From the NCBI RefSeq assembly GCF_038396675.1, contig NC_088931.1, positions 40,285,001-40,349,000 on the forward strand: 64,000 nt of DNA. Direction: 5' to 3'. Position 1 is the first letter of the stretch, and each line of letters starts with the position of its first letter. A model generated the notes under the pieces. It saw nothing but the letters and a program-made list of their open reading frames with translations, made no database searches and had not been told where the DNA came from. Below, piece by piece: positions 58,201 through 64,000 of this stretch. The stretch comes from Hydra vulgaris (taxonomy: Eukaryota; Cnidaria; Hydrozoa; Anthoathecata; Hydridae). The position numbers and the translations under genes were made by a program.

Positions 58201-59493
58201 GCTTCCAACAAAGTATAAAACGGCAGTGTATCACTAAACTTAGCACCACTTTTGATTAATTTAAGACCGACAATGGCGATAACTTTCTTGTTTTGACTTG
58301 TCATTATATTTCATCCTTGTGGGTTTTAGAATCATGCTGTTCATTAGTTGTAAATCTGGAAATAATAAATGCTTGTCACAAAGCTATTTCTACTAAAGAA
58401 ATTATAATACATGTGCTGTCAAAATTTGACTTAACTTCAGATAATATTTTACAAGCTACAACTGAAACTATTCCTAGTATGCATGACACAATTAAACTAC
58501 TTGGAATAGATTGGCTAGACTGTTGTGCTCATCTCTAACTCCAACACCCAACTCCAACACCCAACTCCAACTTGGTGTGAAATTAGCTATCCAATACTTG
58601 TGACATTAATTAGCATAGGGCATAAATTAGTTGGATTTTTTCACTCATCATTGTTTGGACAAGCAGCACTCAGAAAGTGACTCAGATTTCTCAAGGAAAA
58701 CCTGAGTCAAAGCCTCCAATGGAGGTGGAAACACGCTTTAACACCACTTCTAACTTAATGGGATGAAAAAATCATAGTTCTATAGAACTAGCTCTAGTTG
58801 TAGTGCTCACAATAAAAAAACTGTATGAAAATGTCACCGACTTGTCTAACTGAAACGCAAGTAAAATTTTTAACAATTGTTCTATTTTAAATTTGAAGCC
58901 ACTACTTGCGGAAAGCCACTAAGTGCGGAAAAAAAGCATGAGTGCTAATTTAGTTAATCCTTGTATTACAACTTTGAAAAGTAAATTTGTTAATTTTATC
59001 AATTTTCGAAAAATAAATTTGTTGATTATTTTACTACGCAGTTGGAAATCAGGTTTGAATTAAGTGAAGACCTATTTCTTTATCTCTACCTTCTTAGACT
59101 TATTTACTTACTTTTTAGAGTTAGCTTAAACCCTCAATTTAAATTAGCAATGCTTAACTTGGCAGAGATGCACATTGTGGAATCTTACTTAATAGTCTGA
59201 AAAAAAGCACGATTTAAGTATTTTGATGTATAAATCCCGATGAAACTCAAGGGAACAATTTCTCATCTGAAACAAATTGAAACTCAATATAAAAAGTTTG
59301 AACATTTTTCTGAACAATTTCTAAAAATTGTACCCTTTAGATCAGCAATTGAAATTTGAAATTACTGCGTACATTGAAAACATTGGGACGTTCAGATTGT
59401 CCTATAATCAAGTTGCACTTGATTTTCTTGCTGTACAAGCTATAAATTGTTCATCAGAAAGAGTTAACTCTGTGGGGGGAGAAGTAAAGGGGA

Positions 59494-59567
<74 letters not shown>

Positions 59568-60628
59568 TGTATGTATTTTTGTGTTCATTAACTTTATATA
59601 GTTTTTTAACTTTATTTAATTGCTTTTCTAGATTAAAATTTAGACTCTAGGTCGTGACATAACAAATACATCAAACTTAGCTGTAACAAATAATAAAAAA
59701 CAAAGGTTGCTAAAATATATATAAAACTGTGTGTGCAACAAAAATTTTTTTAAATTGAATAAAAATTTTAACCTTTATTGGTGTTTGGGTTGATTTATCG
59801 TTTGGCCAAACTTTGAGCAATGTAATTTCAGCTGGTTTATTTAATTCATTCCCAATCTCAGGCTTATTTACATAATTATCTGGGTAGACTTCAACTTCAC
59901 GCCGTCGAAAAAAAACTAAACAAACATTAAATTTGCAGTCTGAAAAAGTTTCTGAAAATAATTACTAAAAAACTAATAGCACAGCGCTGTTACATAAATT
60001 AATACTATTGTATATCTAAATAATTTTTATAAAAAACAACAAAAAAGATTTACCTATTTCATCAAGGTTCAAGCCGTAAACATTAGTAACACCAAGAAAT
60101 TTAACCTCTCCATAACCATCTCTTCCAACAATAAAATCTCGAATTAAACATTGTTCACTTTTTACCATTTCATCCAAATCTTTTAAAGGAGGCTTCGTAT
60201 AGTACTCAGGCCTATAAAAAAATAATGATCTACCAGCTCTATCAATTCCTTAAACCTAAAAATTTTAAAAATTTGCAAAAAGTGCAAAATTTTTTTTTGA
60301 AAAACAAATAAAATAACAACCTTGACAACTTAATATGACTCAATGGAAGTTCTTCATTCTCTGTCTGAGTATAGGTTACAACAGGAGACTCTTCTTGGTA
60401 GCTTTGCGAAAGAGGAGTCAATAGGTATCCTTTACGCTTAGTTGGTAACGGAGTCTGGGCATTATGATTTAATTCAGTTATAGTACTATCAAATACTTGT
60501 CCGTTCTGAGGTGAATCAACTGTGCTCTGAGGGCTCAAAACAGATTTCGGTTTAATATCAGGAGGAGGAGCAATAAGGTCATCATCTACAGTTCGAAATT
60601 TTAATGTAACATCATCTGCCACATTATC
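38782..60628 (-). CDS. NUP98: NUP98-NUP96 precursor, 3' 23 exons (autoproteolytic domain and all of Nup96); 5' end outside window
   Basis: The precursor is cut by its own autoproteolytic domain (APD) into Nup98 and Nup96. Nup96 is a scaffold subunit of the Y-shaped (Nup107-160) nuclear pore complex. Exons (minus): 60628-60321, 60211-60054, 59915-59773, 54157-54044, 53797-53642, 52176-52008, 51836-51459, 51373-51015, 50928-50790, 50654-50574, 48840-48725, 48628-48449, 45576-45440, 44046-43983, 43820-43636, 43556-43401, 43299-43161, 43060-42937, 42864-42776, 42656-42606, 39381-39278, 39196-39133, 38961-38782. All are GT/AG with matching phases. They sum to 3594 nt, 1197 residues plus stop. About 245 residues precede the cleavage point and about 952 form Nup96, close to the human size. 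The first exon has an AG acceptor, so FG-repeat and GLEBS exons must lie beyond the window. No break was found. Confidence 0.95.
39588..39828. mobile_element. Possible hAT-type MITE in a NUP98 intron
   Basis: A GC-richer island whose right end, read in reverse, starts CAGTGCCGTGGCTAGT. The left end is CAGGGCTGTGCGGTGGCATGG. The ends resemble hAT-type CAGTGGCGTAGC termini but pair imperfectly, and no clear 8-base duplication is seen. Confidence 0.4.
40276..40515. repeat. 32-bp minisatellite with a hairpin in every unit, 7 copies plus a partial
   Basis: The unit is TCTCCATGCAGC followed by AACCTTGTTTAACAAGGTTG. The latter contains the near-perfect inverted repeat AACCTTG/CAAGGTT around TTTAA. 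Copies 5 and 6 carry point changes in an arm. It lies in the intron 42605-39382 of NUP98. Confidence 0.92.
41201..42533 (-). mobile_element. Tc1/mariner element (1333 bp) with intact TIRs in a NUP98 intron
   Basis: The left end ACGGGTGATGCAGAAGTTAT and the reverse complement of the right end ATGGGTGATGCGGAAGTTAT agree except at two positions. Both continue CGGACAAA, and TA is duplicated at 41199-41200 and 42534-42535. It lies about 70 bases downstream (in the gene direction) of NUP98 exon 42656-42606 without harming the splice site. The minus strand encodes a broken transposase. Confidence 0.93.
41320..42330 (-). pseudogene. Mariner-type transposase, N-terminal part degraded
   Basis: The catalytic part is open from 41883 to 41320. 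IDDEKYF with the first Asp lies just upstream at about 41920. [32 protein letters not shown] (second Asp) and [15 protein letters not shown] follow, again with Lys where Glu is expected. The N-terminal helix-turn-helix region near 42330-42000 is split by shifts and contains an exact tandem duplication of about 35 bases (about 42190-42260). It is inactive unless supplied in trans. It belongs to the same lineage as the copy at 22277-23313. Confidence 0.85.
42606..48840 (-). CDS. NUP98: Nup96 alpha-helical core exons
   Basis: Ten exons. Conserved landmarks are [52 protein letters not shown] with [16 protein letters not shown] (joined by a W codon split TG/G between 45440 and 44046), [59 protein letters not shown] and [13 protein letters not shown]. 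Exons 45576-45440 and 44046-43983 are short and were found by similarity and phase. They close an otherwise missing stretch. Confidence 0.92.
44755..44935 (+). pseudogene. LINE reverse transcriptase scrap in a NUP98 intron
   Basis: One frame gives [17 protein letters not shown] at about 44819-44870, the RT motif SGVPQGSxLGP. Surrounding frames are broken. Only this motif supports it. Confidence 0.5.
45581..45672. repeat. (TA)n-(CA)n compound microsatellite
   Basis: A short TA run followed by about 35 CA repeats, immediately upstream (gene sense) of the acceptor of NUP98 exon 45576-45440. On the transcribed strand this is a long GT run ending in ATATATTATAG. Length changes here could affect splicing of that exon. 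Confidence 0.95.
45673..48448. other. NUP98 intron between exons at 48449 and 45576
   Basis: AT-rich, with no gene recognised. A near-exact 34-base duplication (CTTTTGTAAAGTTTTTGGCA words) lies at about 45994-46062. Near 46780-46830 the plus strand gives [14 protein letters not shown], faintly like the RT motif KSDPxNYRP, but this is too weak to call. The 67-codon minus frame at 47596-47799 shows no domain. Confidence 0.4.
49270..49445 (-). pseudogene. Jockey-like LINE fragment in a NUP98 intron
   Basis: The minus strand gives KPYI and [15 protein letters not shown] separated by a stop, corresponding to the segment just before the CMEYCCHIW motif of the copy at 30470-30960. No other part is present. 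The same intron (50573-48841) also has an exact tandem duplication of about 30 bases (CACTCCACTCTACTCCAGAT) at about 49665-49725. Confidence 0.55.
50030..50335. repeat. 28-bp minisatellite, about 10 diverging copies
   Basis: The unit is roughly TATTATGTTCATCAACTTTACAGAAATA. The first copies are nearly identical and later ones drift. It lies about 250 bases downstream (gene sense) of NUP98 exon 50654-50574. Each sense-strand unit is T-rich without a fixed splice-like AG. Confidence 0.85.
50574..52176 (-). CDS. NUP98: Nup96 N-terminal exons (linker and start of helical domain)
   Basis: Five exons. 52176-52008 and 51836-51459 encode a polar, poorly conserved linker with [21 protein letters not shown]. 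51373-51015 carries the conserved [42 protein letters not shown], matching the segment before the Nup96 Sec13-binding helices. 50928-50790 and 50654-50574 follow ([16 protein letters not shown]). Confidence 0.92.
52197..52258. repeat. (TA)n microsatellite next to a NUP98 exon
   Basis: A TA run starting about 20 bases before the acceptor of exon 52176-52008. The intron upstream (53641-52177) is otherwise AT-rich and holds a 17-bp hairpin at 53141-53179. Confidence 0.95.
53141..53179. repeat. Hairpin with perfect 17-bp arms
   Basis: GAATGTATTGCAATAAC, spacer TAATG, then the exact reverse complement. It lies in a NUP98 intron, and the function is unknown. Confidence 0.85.
53642..60211 (-). CDS. 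NUP98: NUP98 autoproteolytic domain exons
   Basis: Exons 60211-60054 ([37 protein letters not shown]), 59915-59773 ([18 protein letters not shown]), 54157-54044 ([13 protein letters not shown]) and 53797-53642 ([13 protein letters not shown]) build the APD fold. The cleavage tripeptide, HFS in the human protein, reads HFT here (CAC TTT ACA, 53791-53783). After it comes an acidic, Lys-rich linker that begins Nup96. The 5.6-kb intron 59772-54158 contains a hAT relic. Confidence 0.93.
54690..54845. repeat. 26-bp tandem repeat, about 5 copies
   Basis: The unit is TAAATTCTATTCTTAAAGAATACAGA-like with progressive drift. It lies in the 5.6-kb NUP98 intron. From 54850 to 56130 nothing firm is seen. 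A plus frame near 55320-55500 ([17 protein letters not shown]) faintly recalls Tc1-type transposases but is too short to call. Confidence 0.75.
56130..59500 (+). pseudogene. hAT transposase relic in a NUP98 intron
   Basis: Scattered plus-strand remnants in hAT order. At about 56150-56205 [19 protein letters not shown] resembles the end of a BED finger. At about 58293-58530 [17 protein letters not shown] and [10 protein letters not shown] match the catalytic-domain segments of ZBED-like hATs. At about 59400-59475 [27 protein letters not shown] matches the C-terminal dimerisation region ending SERVFS. Many stops lie between. It is a different copy from the one at 17087-20489 and is much older. 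Confidence 0.65.
59498..59564. repeat. (TA)n microsatellite
   Basis: An uninterrupted TA run abutting the end of the hAT relic's dimerisation-domain remnant. Confidence 0.95.
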
Positions 60629-62709
60629 CTTCAAAAATTTAAATAAATTAAATATAAGATGCCTAATGGTTTTTCTAGTTATTATTACATTGTAATAATT
60701 TTTAAAAATATCTAGTAATAATTTTTAAAAATAATTTTGATTAATAATTTATTAAGGCACCATCTTAATATAATTGCTACAGAAACGTTAAATGTTTAAT
60801 GTTTAACGTTGTTTCATTAGTTATTAGGCTTTGAAAGAGCGCGTTCTCAAAATGCATGCGGTCATTGGAGAAAGATCTTTTAAGCGAGTTAAAACTTTTT
60901 TCCTTTTGGAATTTAATTATTAGTTTAGATATATTACATAAAGAATCATATTAAGATAAATAATCATCGTTAAGATCATATTATAATTGAAGTAAGTATA
61001 TAAAATAGTTATATATACATTTTTATTAGATAAAGTAGAAAGGATTTAAATTTTTATTAGATAAACTAGAAAAGATTTAAAGTAGAAAGGATTTAAATTT
61101 TTATTAGATAAACTAGAAAAGATTTAAAGTAGAAAGGATTTAAATTTTTTAAATCGTTTATATTTTGTTTATTTTAGTTTTTCTTTTAGCAGTTTTATTT
61201 TTATTATTTTATTTTTTAGAAGGAAAATAGGGACATGAATGTTATTTAAAGTTATACTATTGCTATTTCCATAAAATGGTTATTACTACTTTGAAATTTC
61301 TGTGATGCTATTAACTATTTTTGCTCTTTTTAAGAAAATTTAGAAAAATAGATTAAAATTTTGTGCCAACACTGACATGCCATGTCACATGTTTTTGTAT
61401 GTAAAGGTTGAATTTTGTTATGATGATTACAGTTCTTATGAAAAAAAAAAAGGTAAAGAGTATTGTTTGTAAATATATATTTTGTTTACTTTGAATCTTT
61501 TTAAATTTTCTCACATCATTTTTAAAATTTTTGTTTGCACACATTTATTGTTTTACATATATGCTTTTTTGATATTTATGTGTATGTGGTAATAAGAGCT
61601 TTATAGTTGTTTTATCAATGTGTTTTTATAATAATGTAAAGTGTTTTTTTATTGTTTGTGTATGTGTTAATATGTGTTATATAACTGTTTAAAGATGTGT
61701 TTAAATATGTATATAAGGTATATATTTAACTTTATATACATATTTAAACACATTTATTGTGCTTATAGTTGGTACAATGTTTATATTATGTTGTTTCCGT
61801 GTTTTCAAAGTGCTGTGACTTGGTAAACGTTTAGAGCAAGATTTGTCAACTTTGCCAGCAAAGTGATGTACTTACAACAGAGGGTTACACGATAGTATTT
61901 AGTGTCAAACTGTTACTGCTTTAGGACTTGCTGTTTTCAAGCCTTTATTATTAATTATTCTAAAAATACATAATAATGTATTTTAATAACATTTTGCATA
62001 ATGTTGTTACTTATGTTCTGTTATATATGAATGTTTTCTTACTTAAGTTAGGTTATATACATATTATATTAACTTATGGTGTGTGCTATTATTGTGTGTT
62101 GTTGCTGTGATGTTTTTTTTGTTATCTTTTATATTGATACACATTTGGCTTGTCTTCATGTTGGTGTCTATTGTTAAAAATAGTAAATAGGTAATTTTAT
62201 CAAAAATCACTGCTTTTAATCATTCACTAAAAGCCAATATAAATTATTTTGCATATATATATATGCATTTATATTTGCATATATATATAAAATTTATTTT
62301 ATCTCAATTTGATTTTTTGTCTTTAGCGCTGTTTACTACATGATTTTGCTATAAATATATTGGAATCATGATGTTCCAGCATAAATTATTTTGTAAAAGC
62401 TAACATGAAATAGTAATATTTTACAACTACTACTCTGGTAAATCACAATAGCTTTTCTCTATAAGGTACACTGATTTTTATTTTTTGTATGTAATGTTTT
62501 TCTTATTTATTTACTTATTCATTACATTTTTTATTTTAGATTTATCAGATGATGTATTTATGTGGTATAGAAGAACAAAATATTGTAAAGTTTTGTGAAT
62601 TTTTTAAAAATGCTTACTTATAATTTTTTTGAAGAAATAATATTTAAGTTTGCATTAAAGGGTTTACAACGCTTTTTTTTTAAATTTTTCTTTGAATTGA
62701 ATTAATTGA
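60629..62709. other. NUP98 upstream intron / flank of the micro-exon gene
   Basis: AT-rich. Bases 61020-61150 are a tandem repeat built from TTTTATTAGATAAA and AAAGGATTTAAA words. Bases 61696-61752 form a hairpin. No FG-repeat coding sequence of Nup98 was found on the minus strand. Some TTTTAG-preceded stretches on the plus strand (about 61219, 62333, 62540) could be leader exons of the micro-exon gene, but none keeps a phase-1 open frame. Confidence 0.45.
61696..61752. repeat. Hairpin with perfect 21-bp arms
   Basis: TGTGTTTAAATATGTATATA begins arm 61696-61716. The exact reverse complement is 61732-61752, with a 15-base loop. Confidence 0.85.
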
Positions 62710-63891
62710 ATGTCCCAAATTGTTGACGATGAAGGTTTGTATTTATTTAGATGTGTATTATGTTACTGATTCGTATCATGTTATGTAGTTAGTTTTTAAA
62801 TATATCTTTATTTTTAGTCGCTGAATTACTAAGAAGTAAGTTTTGTTTTATTTTGTTATAATTAAATGTTACAAATTGCAGTTCGTATATGTTTGTTGAT
62901 TTAAATTAGCTTTACAATAATAAAATGGTTTAGATGAAAATTTTTGTAAATTAATTCAATCCAGAAAGATTAAATATCTATTTTAATATTGAAGTAATTA
63001 AAGAGGTTTAAGAAAGAATCAACTTCAATATTTGTTTGCTTTTCTGTTTAGATGACAACAGTATTATTGGAGAAAGTTAAAGCATTTTTACTTTTTAAAA
63101 AGGAAAAAAAATACTTTTTAATATATCTGTTTTTTTTAAAGTAGGTTTAAAATTTCAGGTTTTTAAAATCTTATGTATTATAATCTTAAATATTTTTTAA
63201 TTACTTAAAAAATATCTCTATGTTAAACTACACCAGGTTGTAGAAAATAGTTATAGTTAATGATAAGGTTGTAGACTGTTAGAGCAGATTAAATAGATCA
63301 AAGATCTATTTAATCTACTTAACCTACTGCCAAATTGAAAATTCACTATCAATTGTTTGTTTGTTTTTCTGTTTAGTTGACAACAATGAAGAGAGAGGTA
63401 GTAAGTTCAAAAGGATTTTTATTTTTTATAAAGTAACTAAAATGTTTTTTAAAATATTGTTGTTGACTTTAAAGTAAAACAGTATGTTTTTATAAATTTA
63501 TACAATAAGCCCAAGAACATAGGTCCTACTTAAAATTATATTCTCAATATTAAAGAGAAGAAATTTAAAATTCTTAGTAAAACAGATTTTTATCATTTTA
63601 TATCAAGTTAGTTTAATTAAGATTTTGTTTTCTTTAGTTGATCAAGAGAGAGCCAATAAAGGTATTAGTTACATTAGTTAAACGAATTTATCTTAAAAAA
63701 ATTATGTAGATATTTTAACGTCTATACATTTAAGTGCTTTTATTGTTTAGACACAGAATTGAAGAGTGAAATAAGTCAGTGTTTTTGCTATTAGATATTT
63801 GTTAATAGGAATTTGTTTATTCGTACTGTAACTGTAACTTTAAAACTTCAAGTACTTTATTTTCTTTTAGGAGAGTTGGAAAAAAAACTAA
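62710..63891 (+). CDS. Candidate micro-exon gene, 7 exons of 18-25 nt, continues beyond window
   Basis: Exons: 62710-62734 (ATG; MSQIVDDE), 62818-62835 (VAELLR), 63052-63075 (NDNSIIGE), 63377-63400 (IDNNEERG), 63638-63661 (IDQERANK), 63751-63774 (DTELKSEI), 63871-63891 (RELEKKL). Every intron interrupts a codon after its first base, has GT and AG ends and a T-rich TTTAG acceptor, and internal exons are all multiples of three. Introns are 83-301 nt. The chained frame stays open and encodes a very polar, Asp/Glu/Lys-rich, probably helical or coiled-coil peptide. Exons 3-5 have related borders (TTTCTGTTTAG then TGACAACA or TGATCAAG), suggesting exon duplication. I know no homologue. The start codon and anything upstream are less certain than the internal exons. 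It lies antisense to NUP98, within its upstream intron. The exons are so short that ORF-based annotation would miss them. Confidence 0.6.
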
Positions 63892-64000
63892 GTATAAGTT
63901 ATATGATTAGTATAGTTAAATAAATGAAGCATTTATATCTGTACCTCAAAAGTCAAAGAAATTGTCCAGGAGAGAGGAAATAATAAAATAATTAGTCTTT

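Noticed and set aside
62540-62575. Possible extra micro-exon after TTATTTTAG at 62531-62539
   Set aside because: No donor keeps the phase-1 pattern; lengths to nearby GT sites are not multiples of three.
63949-64000. Possible eighth micro-exon after TTGTCCAG near 63967
   Set aside because: Acceptor lacks the T-rich tract of the others and the phase-1 frame meets TAA within five codons.

Overview
The window is AT-rich eukaryotic DNA with intron-split genes, many microsatellites and a dense load of DNA transposons and non-LTR retrotransposons. The transposon mix (hAT, several Tc1/mariner lineages, Mutator-like, pogo/Tigger-like, Transib, Jockey/CR1-type LINEs), the base composition and the protein similarities suggest a cnidarian, most likely Hydra. 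That assignment is inference from recall; no search was run.

Three conserved genes lie on the minus strand and one candidate gene lies on the plus strand. (1) PIGN (9192 to 1110), GPI ethanolamine phosphate transferase 1, resolves into five exons that give a 915-residue frame. (2) DNTTIP2 (35883 to 27668) is an Fcf2-domain nucleolar protein made of a 28-codon first exon, a 6.4-kb intron and one large exon, 586 residues in all. (3) NUP98 (60628 to 38782) is the 3' part of the NUP98-NUP96 precursor: 23 exons, 1197 residues, covering the autoproteolytic domain and all of Nup96. The FG-repeat half would lie beyond the right edge. The predicted self-cleavage tripeptide reads HFT where the vertebrate protein has HFS. 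(4) At 62710 to 63891, on the plus strand and antisense inside what should be a NUP98 intron, seven consecutive short exons of 18 to 25 nt can be chained. Every intron is phase 1, and each exon adds 6 to 8 mostly charged residues. I know no homologue. This micro-exon gene is the strongest candidate for something undescribed.

Layout: 1-9192 PIGN and its introns, with a long fold-back element; 9360-16541 a graveyard of MITE, LINE, DUF7869-type, mariner and pogo-like relics; 17087-20489 a well-delimited hAT element inserted in a TA microsatellite; 21040-24061 a Mutator-like transposon split by a mariner element exactly at a TA; 24777-26840 a Jockey-like LINE; 27668-35883 DNTTIP2, whose intron holds a Transib relic with CACAGTG ends; 35884-38781 intergenic; 38782-60628 NUP98, whose introns hold a 1.33-kb mariner, minisatellites, LINE scraps and a hAT relic; 60629-64000 AT-rich DNA and the micro-exon gene.

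The conserved genes do unrelated housekeeping jobs: GPI-anchor synthesis in the ER, pre-rRNA processing in the nucleolus, and the nuclear pore scaffold. I see no operon-like relation between them. All exon joins were made by hand from GT/AG borders, frame continuity and recalled protein similarity. No tRNA, rRNA or CRISPR array was recognised.
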